Origin: Meloidogyne chitwoodi
Lineage: Eukaryota; Nematoda; Chromadorea; Rhabditida; Meloidogynidae
Direction: 5' to 3'
DNA length: 64,000 nucleotides
Assembly: GCA_015183035.1 (NCBI GenBank)
Contig: JACZZP010000006.1
Span: 1,674,001 to 1,738,000 of the forward strand
Position 1 is the stretch's first letter. The number at the start of each line of letters is the position of its first letter. A program made the position numbers and the translations under genes. Shown piece after piece: positions 30,927 through 42,893 of the stretch. The notes beneath the pieces were generated by a model. That model saw only the letters and a program-made list of their open reading frames with translations. It did not search any database and was not told the DNA's origin.

Positions 30927-31832
30927 ATGAAAAATCACAAAGATAGTGGCGTTCAGAGTTCAAATAAGAATCGTACTACACGTCTTGAATTAAATATGCT
31001 GGGTTCTGGTGAATCTAGTTCCTTTGGATCACGTCTTGAAACATTCTCAAGTGAAACAGCGTCGGCATTTGATGATTGGACCATAAGATTTCTTGATTAT
31101 GTTGCTGTTTTTGGTGCAGACTGGTCAGAAGTAAATAAGATAAATCGTCTTAAATTGTATCTAGATACTAGAACACGGCAAATATTTGAAAAACTGTTAC
31201 CAAATGAAAAGGATACTTTAACAACTGCATTGAAAAGCATCAGAACAAAATTAAACAGCCCTCATCTTAGGGAACTGGCTTATAAAAGACTAGCGTGCTG
31301 TTACCAAAGGAAAGAAGAAACCGTTAGTGAATTCATTAAAAGGTTAGTCCCTTTAGTAAATACAACATCATCAGATATCTCAGTAGAAGCAAGAGAAGAA
31401 ATATTGTGTCGATGTTTCGCAGAAAAATTAAGGCCCGAATTTCAAAGGGCACTTCAAGTAGTTGGCCCATTAATAGGTCGAAAGGACTTCAGAAAGCTAA
31501 CAACTTATGTCCAAGAGCTTGAACTTACTGAGGTACGAAACGACAATGAAGGTATACAAGCAATCTCGGATCATTCTAGAAACAAAAGTACATTGTCAAA
31601 TACAAGTCCATATTGCATGGCTTGTCATCAAATAGGTCACACAATGTATAACTGTAGGATCAACAACGAAAATGATTATGTTTGCTTTTCCAACAATGAT
31701 GAAGGGCAATATGATTCAAAGGAGAGAGAAATTCAGGAAATGAAGGAAATGATTGAGAATTTAGCATTACAGGTGCATGAAATGAAAATGAATGCAAATT
31801 ATGCCTCGACTAGCAAAGATAATCCAAACTAG
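30927..31832 (+). CDS. Retrotransposon Gag with CCHC zinc knuckle
   Basis: 301 residues, intact, ATG at 30927. Residues about 45-215 fit a retrotransposon gag capsid-like domain: FDDWTIRFLDYVAVFGADW, INRLKLYLDTRTRQIFEKL, YKRLACCYQRKEETVSEFIKR and LRPEFQRAL. A zinc knuckle follows at about 230-243 (CMACHQIGHTMYNC, spacing CX2CX4HX4C). The end is an acidic coiled-coil-like helix (EREIQEMKEMIENLALQ). Gag packages element RNA. No pol frame overlaps or follows it before the 3' LTR, so reverse transcriptase must come from elsewhere. A Ty3/Gypsy-type origin is likely, not certain. Confidence 0.85.
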   Translation: MKNHKDSGVQSSNKNRTTRLELNMLGSGESSSFGSRLETFSSETASAFDDWTIRFLDYVAVFGADWSEVNKINRLKLYLDTRTRQIFEKLLPNEKDTLTTALKSIRTKLNSPHLRELAYKRLACCYQRKEETVSEFIKRLVPLVNTTSSDISVEAREEILCRCFAEKLRPEFQRALQVVGPLIGRKDFRKLTTYVQELELTEVRNDNEGIQAISDHSRNKSTLSNTSPYCMACHQIGHTMYNCRINNENDYVCFSNNDEGQYDSKEREIQEMKEMIENLALQVHEMKMNANYASTSKDNPN

Positions 31833-33297
31833 TAGTATCAAATAACGTGTTATTTTCTTCAAAAATTATGATAATCTTTGTTATAGTCTTCAACAAACAC
31901 AAACTACTATTCTAAACATGAGCAATCTTCAAAGTTGATAAGAAAATTTAAAATAATCTAGGAAAATTAACAAAATAATTAACAACTTTATTTTAGTATT
32001 ATGTTTCAGAAATTATCCAATGAGTTGCTGATTAAATGCTTGGACAAACTGGATCGGAAGAGGATCTCGCTGTACAACAAAGGCTTTTAAAATCAAAATT
32101 TGATTGCTCTGGGTTTTGGCTCAATGGACAAAAACAATTTCATGCTGGATAAACCATGGACCATGCTAAAGAAATGATGTCAAAGGACAATCAAGGAATC
32201 AAAGGAGCAAAACAGGTTTAACAAGAGTAAAGGACGGTTTGTTTTTATATTTAATTAAAAGTTTTAGCACAAAATAGGAAATATCCTTTAGGGGATCCTA
32301 GGGAAAATTAGCCATAGGGAAACAGTCATTTAAGAATTTTAAGTTTATAAAACCTCAGGGGGATATAAGGAAAAATAGATAAGGGGTCTCAAAAATGACC
32401 AGGGACGGTCATAAATAAGGAAGGGAGGTGATCTAGGAGAAAAATAATTCAATAAATAAATAAGGAAGGGAGGTGGTCTAGGAAAAATAATAATTAATAA
32501 ATTTATTTTTAAATTTTAGCTCCAAATGTGCTATCAACTGAGCTCAGAACAAATGATCAGAAGATGAAACTGATGGAAAATCGATAAAAGACAGTAAAGT
32601 TAAAACATTCTATTTCATTTATAATCTGTTTATTCAGACTCTTAACTCTAACTATATTTTGTTCACTTCCCCTTTTTATTTCTAATAATTATTTAAATCT
32701 ATTTATAATTAGCCCCATAGTGCTTCTTTAATGTTACTAATATAAAATGCTCGGACCGGGTTTGGGCCTAAATTAATGAAGGGGATTAAGAAATCATGTT
32801 AGGATGAATAGGTTAGAATAGACACAAGAAATAAAGCGCGATAGGTTTAACGTAAAAGAAACACTCAAAACATTGGCACAAAGAAATAAAATATTCGAAC
32901 TCTTTCCATGTTAAGATAATTAAGGGATGCTTTACATATTACCTGGGAGATTCGGGTAACCCAGTTAAACGGCCTAGGCTGGACCAAGGACTTAAAATAA
33001 ACCAAAAAATAGTAAAACCTCAGGGAGATAATAGAAAATAAGCCAAAAATAGAAGAAAAATGAAAAAGATCATTTTAGTTTAAATCAGAAAGATAACACT
33101 AAAGTGAAATAAAACTTTTAGGCCTTGTATAAATTGTAAATGGAAAGAGTTCGAATATAAAAGTTAGAAAAAGCTAATGTTTTGAGTTAATGAAAAATAG
33201 TGATAAGTTCAAAATTAGGTTAAAGCACTTATGATAAGCTAAATTAGGCAGGGGAACTAATTAAAGACCAGGGACGGTCTTTCAGGGATAAGGGAGG
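31833..33297 (+). other. Noncoding 3' interior of the LTR element
   Basis: About 1.5 kb after gag with no pol-like frame. It includes two near-identical words AATAAGGAAGGGAGGTG (about 32415 and 32459) and a GACCAGGGACGGTC word at about 32397 that recurs at 33266. The segments look like derived copies of the polypurine region next to the 3' LTR. Confidence 0.5.
33281..33297 (+). promoter_or_regulatory. Polypurine tract
   Basis: GGGATAAGGGAGG directly precedes the 3' LTR, the expected place for plus-strand DNA priming. Confidence 0.6.
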
Positions 33298-33680
33298 TGT
33301 AAGGTGGAATCCTAACCAAGCGCCCAAAAGGACCCTAGGATGAAAGAGCATTTTATATCCATTTCCTTTTCCTTGCCATTTCATTATCTCTATTATTAAT
33401 CTCTTACTTTCATGCTCATTTCCCACTATTGCTTAGTCATAGATGTTTATATGTTTCCCCTATTTAATGTATATTGTTCTCCCCATTAATCAGTTCCCAG
33501 TTAGTCATTCTTATAATTGTATAATTTACCCCCACTGAATAAAAGCATACCGGTATGGCTTGTGTGTAAATGAGTGCCGGCGGAGGGCCTGATCAACCCA
33601 ACGCTCGGTCTTTAGGGACAAATAAGGAATAGGGCCTAATTCTAATTCAGACAGCACAAACAACACGCATCCCACTTACT
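33298..33680 (+). repeat. 3' LTR
   Basis: 383 bp, same sequence as 4423-4805 by eye. Followed by TAAC, the target duplication. Confidence 0.85.
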
Positions 33681-34105
33681 TAACTAAAATATTTATTTTT
33701 GCTCAAATAGGGACACAAATTTTTTTTAATTTTTTCAAAAATACTTTTAATAAAATATTTATAACAATTTATATTTAAGAATATTGAATATGTAGATATT
33801 TTAAAATTTAATTTTTATTTCGCTTTTTTAAATATATTTTTAAAATTTTATTTTAATTTATTTAATTTTCATAAAAAAATAATTAAATTTTATTCTTTTC
33901 AAAATAAATTTTTGTTTACTCAGCTTCTTTACCTTTAACAGAAAACTTCACATTTTTTACTAAGAATTTTCAATAAAAATATTTCAAAATAAAATTTCAT
34001 AATTTTTTAAACTAAAAAATGTTTATAAATTTCTGAAAATATAAGAATTATTTTTATGAATTTAAATAAATTTATTAATTATTTGTTATTTATTATTTTA
34101 TTCAG

Positions 34106-34955
34106 AATAATTTGGAAAACAGAATTCTCTGAATCACTTAATTGGTGTAAAGCTTTTGGTGGAGACATTGTTGGAAGTTTATATTTTTTATTTTTTTTAA
34201 ATATTTACTAGAAATAAAATTTAAAAACAAGAATAATTTTTTAGTTAAATATTTATAATTTAATTTAAAAATTTGTTATTAGAATGTTCAACTTTTGGAT
34301 TCGGAGAATGTCCTGAAAGTTCCTCTTGTTTTCTTGGAAAATGTTGTAGAAAGAAGGGAAATGATAAAATTACCACAACTTTAATAATATCAACAGAAAT
34401 TCCAACCACTACTATTATTATAACTACAACAACCCCAACTACTACAAGTACTACCACAACTACTTCTACTACTACAACCACCACCACCACTATTCCAACA
34501 ACAACCCCAACTACTACAAGTACTACCACAACTACAACAACGACCCCTACAACAACTACCACAACCACTACCCCTACCCCTACAACAACAACAATAACTA
34601 CCACTACAACTACAACAATATTACCTACTACAACAACAACCATCACAACACCAACAACACCTCCAATGCTCTATGTTAATGGTATTTCTGTAAAACGTAA
34701 AAATTTAAAATAAATATAAATATTTTTCTTATTTTTAATTTCATTTTATAGCATGTATTGACGATGTTGAGAAATTTAAAGGAATTTGTGCAATTGCAGC
34801 AAATTTAGGTCATTGCATGGTAATTAATTAATTAAAAAAATATATTATTTATTTAGTCTAAAGATTTAAGAATAAAAAGAAAAATGGCATTTAGTTGTTG
34901 TGGAACTTGCCTTAAATTTAATCCTTATTTTTTACCTAAACAAATAACAAAATAA
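34106..34955 (+). CDS. Secreted Thr-rich protein with ShK-like C-terminus, 5' end missing
   Basis: Exons about 34106-34176, 34283-34712 (donor side uncertain), 34752-34819 and 34857-34955. The first exon (WKTEFSESLNWCKAFGGDIVG) has a C-type-lectin flavour; exon 2 starts with a Cys-rich patch (CPESSSCFLGKCC) followed by about 90 residues of Thr/Pro, a likely O-glycosylated stalk. The last two exons form a six-cysteine domain (CIDDVEKFKGIC...CCGTC) with ShK-type spacing. Such domains are common in nematode secreted and cuticle proteins and do not by themselves mean toxicity. No signal-peptide exon is found between 33681 and 34106, where the LTR element now ends, so the 5' exon may lie beyond the insertion or be lost. 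Confidence 0.6.
34395..34665 (+). repeat. ACN/ACC trinucleotide-rich coding repeat
   Basis: Nearly uninterrupted Thr codons (ACT, ACA, ACC) encoding the stalk of the ShK-like protein; includes two copies of CCAACTACTACAAGTACTAC about 75 bp apart. Confidence 0.8.
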
Positions 34956-35247
34956 AAATATTTATTTATTTATTGTAATTAAAAAAAATAAATATATTTT
35001 TAAAATTTATTATGAAATTAATTTTAGTTTTTATTATTTATTTATTTTTAAAATCAATTAATATTTTATGTAAATATTTAAATTTTGAATAAATTATTCA
35101 TTTTATATTATCATTTTAAAACTTTTTTATTTCAGAATATTTTATGAACAATTTAAAAATATTTAAAATTAATAATTAATTAAAAAAAATATAAATTTAT
35201 TAAAATAATATTTTAAAAATAATTTAAAATATATTTATTTATTTATT

Positions 35248-35764
35248 TTAATTAGAAGATATCATAACTAATGTATTAATATCAAATTCAATTCCTTTTT
35301 CATACATTCTCTGAAATGGTTTCATTAATGCATTTAAATTTAAACGAACACCAGAACGAATAATAAAAGGAGCAATTAATAACATTTGTACCTTAATTAT
35401 TAATATTTATTTTTATTAAATAACTTTTATTTTTTTTTAATATTTTATCTTTCCCTCAAAATAACTAATTTTTATTCTACATTAAATAGTTTTTAATTTT
35501 TTTTCAAATTTTGATAGAAAAATTAAAGAGTTTTTCCTCTTTTTAACAAAAAATATCTTTTTAACATTTTATAATTTAAAATTAATTAATTTATTATTAT
35601 TAATAACTAACAACATAAATTGTTAATACTGGTTTTGCTGCATATTTTCTTTTATTTATAATTCTAGTAAATATTTGAAATAATGAAAAAAATGTATGCG
35701 ACCTTCGTTGGCGAGTAGAAGATGTTGAAGAACATAAAGAAGATGAAATAATCATTTTTGGCAT
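35248..35764 (-). CDS. Small conserved-looking protein, unknown
   Basis: Two exons on the minus strand: ATG at 35764 (or an in-frame one further up at 35809 region) through about 35612, then about 35392 down to the stop at 35248. The product begins MPKMIISSSLCSSTSS, is basic and Ser-rich at first, then has KYAAKPVLTIYV and, in exon 2, MLLIAPFIIRSGVRLNLNAL and MKPFQRMYEKGIEFDINTL. Exon 2 looks conserved in style. The joining intron is about 220 bp, long for this window. Family not recognised. Confidence 0.5.
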
Positions 35765-35809
35765 TTTTTTTAAATAATGAATTATTCTTTTTAAATAATA
35801 TGGAAACAA

Positions 35810-37651
35810 TAAACTAATTCTTTTTTTTAAATTTATATTTTAAATAAATTAAAAATAAAAAATAAATAAATGGGAAAACAACTACATATTATTTTATTTA
35901 TTTAAAAAATAAAAAAAATTCTTTAAATGGTCAAAAATCTAAAATATTTCCTTTAAAGTTTTTATTTTAATTAAATCTCTTTTTAAATTATTTAAAGAAT
36001 ATAAGCTTTTTTCTTAAAAATAATACAACTAAAATAATTTTTAAAAAAAGCTTCGTTTTCTTCACACTTATAAAAAATACTTAAAAAAGCAAAACAAAAC
36101 TCTTTTAAATAAATTGAAATGCCAGTAATTTTGCCATTTTTTTCTTCTTCCATTTTATATAGAAGAGTTGGGGAACAGTTAGTAGAGTGAAACGGCATAT
36201 ACTACATACATATGTAGAGAGAAAAATTTAAAAAAGAAAAAAATGGTTTTTATTTTATTTCTCACGTGTTAGTTAAGTAAAATAAAAAAAATGCCAATTA
36301 TTTAATTTCTTTGTCTTTATTTGTTAAATTTGGCAATTAAAAAACAAAAATGTCTACTTAAAGGAATTTAATCATTATTTATTTTTTCTTTTATTTTAAA
36401 ACAAACAATGAAGGCACAAGACTTTTTTTTAAATATTTAAGTAAATAATAAAATATATAAAATGAAATAAATATGAGGTAAAAGGATAAAGGAAAATTTT
36501 TTTTTGTACATTAAAACCTAACAATTAAAAAAAAAGAATTTTAAACAAAAAAGTTTTTTCTTAGAAAAAAATTTTAAAATTAAATTAAAAATAAAGAAGA
36601 AAAATTAAAAAAAATATGAAATCGAAATATAATAAAATATTTAATTTTATTCAAAAACTCAATTAGGTAATAAATTTAATTAAAAGTTAATGTTTAAAAC
36701 ATGAAAATGAGATCAGAGTTGTTTTTTTATTTTTATTTTAAGCAAAATTTAAATTTTTTAGTACAGGATTATCTGACTTTTCTAAATACCGAAAGTTTAA
36801 TTTTCCTATCATTTATTAAAATCCTCAAATTCTTATTACAATTTTAGGTTGGAATTATGATCCTATCTCGTTTAAAATTTATTATTATTATTCTCTTTTT
36901 TTTTTTTAATTTTAAAAAATGTAAGTATTACAAAAATAACATTTAAATATTTTAAACAATTATAGCTATTTTATTATTTTCAATCTTTACTCTAAAAAAA
37001 TAAATTCAAAAAACACTCAAAACTAGTTTAAAAAAATAATATAATAATTAAAAAGATAAATATCTCTCCTAATAAGTAAATATCCTTGTCACAATAAATT
37101 TATTTTTTTAATTTATTTATTCGCTTTTGTTTTTATCTTTTTTTTCTATTTTTGGATGGCGTAGTTCTTTTATTTTTAGCTAACAAGCTTCTTTGATTAT
37201 TTATTTTTTAAATATATAATAAATTAGAGTAATAAAGTAAATAAAATAATTGTGCGGAAATAAAATATTTATTTCTTTATTTATCCAATTTATTTATTTC
37301 CCCAATGCTCGGGGCAATTTCAGGTTTTTTTCTAATTTATTTTGGAAGCCAGTTCCGGCTTTATAATATCCTTTTAAAAGAGAAGAATTATTTTGAAAAT
37401 TATCAGTCGTCGTCTGTTTTTCGGCCGGTCACAAACCCTTAGCCCGAATAGGTTGGTTAATTATTTAATATATTTATTTAAATTTAATAATTATTAAAAT
37501 ATATTAAAGAATTGAACTTTTAAAATAAAATATATATTTTAAAAATATTTAATATTTATTTATTTTTTTTTAATTTTAGTTGCTGACTGAAAAAATTTTG
37601 TCAGTCAGTGCCAAAGTCATTGAGTCAATTAACAAGTCACATTGTCCAGAA
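35810..37651. other. Intergenic region upstream of the collagen gene
   Basis: AT-rich. GC-richer patches at 37300-37460 may belong to the collagen promoter or 5' UTR, and TTTTAG at 37574-37579 looks like a splice acceptor (cis or spliced leader) 72 bp before the collagen ATG. The short minus-strand frame at 35992-36198 has no support. Confidence 0.4.
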
Positions 37652-38883
37652 ATGGACTCCCAACAACAAAAGCAGCCGATCGTTTTTGATGACGTCGGCG
37701 GCGAAACTGAGGAGCATCGCCAGTTACGTCGAGTCGCTTTTTTCTCAATTGTAATTTCCACAGCGGCAGTTATAGCTTCAATTGTTACTCTACCAATGTT
37801 ATACAGCTATGTCGCTTCTTTCCAAAGCCATTTGGTGCAGGAGACAGATTTTTGTAAAATACGTGCCCGCGATATGTGGACTGAAATGACATTCTTAAAT
37901 CAACCTTCTCCACCACCAGCAAACCGCGGAAAACGCCAAGCTGGTGGCTATGGTGTTGTTAATTCAGAACCAGCGACCTGTTGCCCATGTCAACAGGGAC
38001 CACCTGGACCTTCTGGTCCACCAGGAGATAATGGAGAAGCAGGATCTGATGGGTAACTAAATTATAAAGTTAAACAATAAAATATATTTTATTTAGAAAG
38101 GATGGTCAAGATGCCCAAGATGGCCGTGATGGACAAGTTCTTAGAAGTGCAATACCTCGTGAACCTTGTATCATCTGCCCAGCAGGACCTCCTGGATCAC
38201 AAGGCGCTTCAGGACAGAAAGGACCACGAGGACCTAAGGGTCAAGCAGGAGAGCAAGGAAAGAATGGTGATAAAGGAACACCAGGTTTTCAAGGACCGCT
38301 TGGATTGCAGGGACCGGGTAAGATTTTATATATTAATGAATTTCTATCAATTATTTTTATTTAGTTGGCCCACCCGGAGCACCGGGACCGATTGGTACGC
38401 CAGGCCGTGTAATTCAAGTTAATGGACCTGCGGGCCAGCAAGGTACTTTTTATATAATAACAATAAAATACAATTAATTAAAATCAAAAAAACAGAACTT
38501 AAAATAAAATAACAAAAAGTAAATCACAAAATAATCTACAAGTGGGGTTTTTAAAAGTTGACATTTTGAAATTTAAACATAAATAAAATTACAAAATGTC
38601 TACAAGTTAAAATACTATACATATAATTTGACGATTTCTATTTGTTATTATATTTTTAATTTATTTAGGGCCAGCTGGACCACCTGGACCTGCAGGCAAA
38701 AAAGGAATCCCTGGAAAGGATGGCACTAATGAAGCTGGAGGCCCTGGACCAAAGGGAGATGATGGTCCTCAAGGACCAGCAGGAGCACCAGGTCCACTAG
38801 GTCCGCCTGGACCAGGCGGACCTCCCGGAGAGCCTGGTACATGTGATCATTGTCCACAGCCACGAACACCTCCAGGCTATTGA
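37652..38883 (+). CDS. Cuticle collagen
   Basis: Four exons: 37652-38052, 38097-38317, 38365-38442, 38669-38883. Starts [16 protein letters not shown]. The nematode cuticle collagen N-domain is at about residues 27-80, with a hydrophobic anchor ([21 protein letters not shown]) and [13 protein letters not shown]. The subtilisin-type cleavage site NRGKRQ follows, then a Cys cluster (TCCPCQQ), Gly-X-Y blocks interrupted by a CIICP segment and by [13 protein letters not shown], and a C-terminal CDHCPQP. The Cys-Gly arrangement is that of a secreted cuticle structural collagen that forms disulphide-linked trimers. GT donors fall within the collagen blocks in consistent phase. Intact. Confidence 0.92.
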
Positions 38884-39537
38884 AGAAATATATATATGTA
38901 GAAGAAGAAAAAATTGGCTGCTTCTTGGGATTTGTGACAAAACAACAAAAAGTGCCACAAACATCTTGGCACGGCTACGATAAATTTAAGCATATAAGTA
39001 TCATAATATCGATGCGAACCCAGCAAAGGACCAGGACCACAAAACACGCGATTTGTCCAAACATCGGACATATTTAAAAGATAATGACTGACAACATAAG
39101 GGCAAGGAAAAAAGATTGAATTAAATAAAATACTTGACATAAATATTTTTTTTATTTGTTTGAAGGCAAAAAATAAAGGACGACTGATCGAATATTTTTT
39201 TTTATTAAAAGAATTAATAGTAAATTATTTTTACACATTCTTAGACAAAATATAAATTTTTTTAGTACTTAATGCTTAAAAGAGCAACTAACCATTAAAA
39301 AATAAGTATTTTAGAAAATAATTAAATAAATTCTCAATTATATAAATATATTTTTTTAATTTATAATAAAACAAAAATACAAACAAATTATTATTATAAA
39401 ATTAATAAATAAGGCAGTTATTAATTAAATATATTAATATTAAAAATTAATTTAAAAAAATTCGTAAAACGAATTAACGAGATCAAAATCCATCACTTGA
39501 AAGATGTTTTAACAAAAAAATAAAAACATTATTTTTT
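38884..39537. other. 3' flank between collagen and GPCR genes
   Basis: Convergent 3' ends. About 38884-39170 has moderate GC and no coding signal, probably the collagen 3' UTR with AATAAA-like words near 39126 and 39171; the remainder is AT-rich. Confidence 0.4.
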
Positions 39538-42500
39538 TTAGCCACTACTTTTAAAACTTGAATTTTTGTCACGTCTCAAAAGACGACAAAAAGTATCACG
39601 AAAGTCTCTACTAAAAGCTGCAAAAAGAATTGGATTTAATGCAGAATTAGTATAACCAAGCCAAAATGCCAAAGTAAATAACCATTCTGGAATACATATT
39701 CCAATTGGACAAAATTGAAAAGCCTTGAAAAAAAAATAATAATTTTTTTAAATTTAATTTTGTTAAAATTATTATTTTAGTCAACTTATGTGGAGATATT
39801 TTTTCAAAAATATAATTTAAATTTAATTTTTAACAAAAAATTCTATTTTAATCCAAAATTCTTTTTCATCATATTTTTTAAAATTTATCGATTTAAATTA
39901 TTTTATTTTATTAATTAAAAAAAGAGATTATTAAATATTTTTTATAAAAAAAAGGATAAAAACCTGTACAACGTAAATAATTGTAAAAGGAAGCCAACAA
40001 CAAGTAAAACATCCAACAACAACTAAAAAATAATATTAATTAAATTCTTTTTATTTTTTAAATATAAATGACCCCACAATAATTAATTAATAATATATTT
40101 TTTAATTAAAATTGTAATTTTAAAAAAGGATTTTTGGTATAATAATATTAGACAAAAGGGATTATGACTAATAATAATTTTTTTATTTTTTTAAATTTTA
40201 TGGTTTTTAATTTTCTAAATAGTTAAAAACGGAAATGACATTTTTAAACGACAAAATGTAAATAATAATAATCTTTTGTTTTACATTAATAACTGTATTA
40301 TCTTGAATAACCTAAGTCTGTAATACAGTAGGACTGATTAAAAATAATTACAAAATATTTTAATTTAAACATATTAAATAACTAACCAGCAATAGTTCTT
40401 GCCACTCTAAATTCTGTACGAAGTGAAGTCTTTGCAAATTGCAGTGTTGGGTAAAGCAATAATTTTTCACTTTGTCGACGACAAATTGTTGCACTTCGTT
40501 TTGAATTACCAGCAAAAAGAGAAGTTACAACAGCTGGAAACCAGACAGAACGATCTGCTGTTCTTTCAACTCTTAAAAATTAAAAAATATATTAATTAAA
40601 AATATTTATTTAATTTACATTGAAGGTTGTCTAACAGCAGGTATTAAACGTACTAAACGTTCTTGTTCAAGTAATCTTCTCATATTTAATGCCATTTGTG
40701 CATTAATAGAAGAGGTTAAATCAAATGTTGGTGAAGAGAAAATTGATTGATAGCTACGTTTTTGTTCTCGAATATTTTCTTTTTTTTAAAAAAATATAAA
40801 ATTATATTTAAAAAGAGATTTCTTTAATTAAAATAAAATTGAAGAGAAGAAGGAAATAAATTTTTAAAAGAGAACTGAGAAATTTATGATAAATAAATTT
40901 AATTTAAAAATATATATTCTCACTTAATCGTCGTATTCGATTAATCCAAATTTGATGAGAACTAATCTTATTTGGTTGAATTGTCCAAGTTAAACATTCA
41001 TCACGAAAATAAAGAGGAGGAGATTCTGTTCCTCCTCTATTAGCTAACCATTCAGCATCTAGACTTTTACTTCCAATAATATTATTATTATTATTATTTT
41101 GTTGAAAATAATTAATATTTGATGAATTAGTTGTTAATTTATTAAAACTTTCTTTTGTTGGTTTTTGACTATTAATTGAAGATAATGATGAATTTTTATC
41201 ATATTGATGATTTATTATTGCTTTTTTAATATTTAAAGATAAAGGTTGATAAAATTCATAATTTTGAGATGGCAAAGTCTTCTTTTTTAACAAATTTAAT
41301 GAACGACGAAACTTTTTTGTTTTAACAGTATTTTGAGGGTTTTGCTGAAAATTAAATATTTTTAGAAATTAAATATTTTTTAAATTAATGAAAAGATTTT
41401 TGTTTAGCAAAACATTTCAAATTTCTAACGTAAAAAGATGCATATTAAAATATTATATTATAAAAATTCTCAACTTATAAACAAACTATCAGTGAGAAGC
41501 GAAAAACCATAGGGGGGACCAAGCTATTTTTTTAGAAAAATTTAAATATAAAAATAATAACTAATTCTAAAAATCTCTTCAAAAGCTTGCTATGAATTAA
41601 TGATTTTTTATATCTATCCGAAAATCTAATCATCATAATATAAAAATATTTTTAAAATATGAAATCATTTTTTTTATTTCACTCAATAAAATTTTATTTT
41701 CCCATAAAAATAAAATAAATCGTTAAAATCCCTCTTTTTTAATTTTAAAAGCTATTTATTTATTTTTACCATTTCAGATAAATAACAGTTAGAAGCAGAT
41801 GTTGACGTATTTCTATGATGTGGAGAAGAATTAGTTGATTTACTATTAGTTATTCCAACAATACTATTTGTGTTACTTTTCCCTCTATGAATTCTTATAA
41901 ATTTATCCATTTCCTCATATGATACAATAGAATGTTGAGATGGTTGTTTTTGATAATTTTTAGATGAAGAAGAAGATAATAAAATTGAAGTACTTCTTCC
42001 AGGAAAAGTTGAAGAAGTTGCTTGGGATAATTTTCTTCTAGAATCTCTGACTGTATAAAAAATACTAGCATTTAAACCAATCTATAAAGAAAAAACAAAA
42101 ATAAGAAAATATATAAAATTAAAATTAACCATTAAAATCATAGGTAAAATAAAAGAAATTGTTGCTGAAAAAAGAATATAAAAATCAGAATTAGTTACTG
42201 GAGTACATGTTCCTTCAAATTTTAAAAATTCTTCAGAATAATTAGCCTCTAATAAAAGAGCATTACTATTCATTTGTTCATTATTTGTAGTAACCATAAA
42301 AAGATCTGATAAAAAAGGAGGAACTGCTAAACTTGCACTTATTAACCAAACAGCACTAATATTTAATTTTGTTAATCTAAATAAATAAATAAATATTTTA
42401 AAATAAATAAATAAAATAAATAAATAAATATTTAAATAAATAAATATTTAAATAAATAAATAAATAAATAAATATTAGTAATTTACCTGCTAGATGAAAT

Positions 42501-42893
42501 TAACCTTCCATATTTCATTGGATGTTTAATAGCCATATAACGATCAAAACTAATTGCTAAAAGATTGTAAATTGATGCTGTACTTAATAAAATATCCAAT
42601 GAAAGCCAAGATTTACACCAAAGAGTTCCAAAGTCCCAAGAATTTGAAAATTCCTAAAAAAAGGTTTTTTAATTTTAAAATTAAAAAAGAAAAACCTGTG
42701 TAATAGAAAATGGCAAAATTAAACATCCAAGTAAAAAATCAGAAAGTGTAAGAGAAAAAACAATGGTATTTGTACTTGTATGAAGAGCTTTTTGTGAGAC
42801 AATGACATATAAAACTGCCAAATTTCCACAAACTACAAGAAGATTAATTATTCCTAAAAATAGAGACAATCCAAAAGAAGCGGAGAACATAAT
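39538..42893 (-). CDS. Biogenic-amine-type class A GPCR
   Basis: About nine exons on the minus strand. Start ATG at 42893 (MFSASFGLSLFLGIINLLVV) gives TM1; TM2 has LSDFLLGCLILPFS. The exon at about 42655-42490 has WCKSWLSLDILLSTASIYNLLAISFDRYMAI: a TM3 Asp in SLDILLSTAS and a DRY motif, as in dopamine, serotonin and octopamine receptors. TM4-5 are at about 42380-42080. A very long third loop follows (42070-40560), rich in Ser, Asn and Gln. TM6 carries CFTCCWLPFTIIYVV (40020-39960) and TM7 has WLGYTNSALNPILFAAF: NPxxF rather than NPxxY. It ends RRDKNSSFKSSG. Couples extracellular amines to G proteins; which amine cannot be told. Confidence 0.85.
42380..42475 (+). repeat. AAAT microsatellite in a GPCR intron
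   Basis: Nearly pure (AAAT)n with short ATATTTAAAT interruptions. Confidence 0.85.

Larger units (their letters stand above)
4423..33680 (+). mobile_element. Gag-only LTR retrotransposon, split by a nested Maverick
   Basis: Two 383-bp direct repeats (4423-4805 and 33298-33680) begin TGTAAGG and end CTTACT. TAAC immediately precedes the first (4419-4422) and follows the second (33681-33684), a 4-bp target duplication that ties both LTRs to one insertion. A TGG at 4805-4807 can start a primer binding site, and a purine-rich tract lies directly before the right LTR. The own internal sequence is 4806-9126 plus 29732-33297, about 7.9 kb, holding a gag ORF and no recognisable protease, reverse transcriptase, RNase H or integrase. 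The remaining 20.6 kb is a Maverick inserted in it. This matches the layout called TR-GAG in other organisms: non-autonomous, needing pol supplied in trans. Confidence 0.8.

Noticed and set aside
31833..33297. Search for pol after gag
   Set aside because: No frame with protease, reverse transcriptase or integrase motifs on either strand.
34260..34646. Long Val-rich frame on the minus strand
   Set aside because: Complement of the Thr-codon repeat in the ShK-like protein; no start context or splice support.
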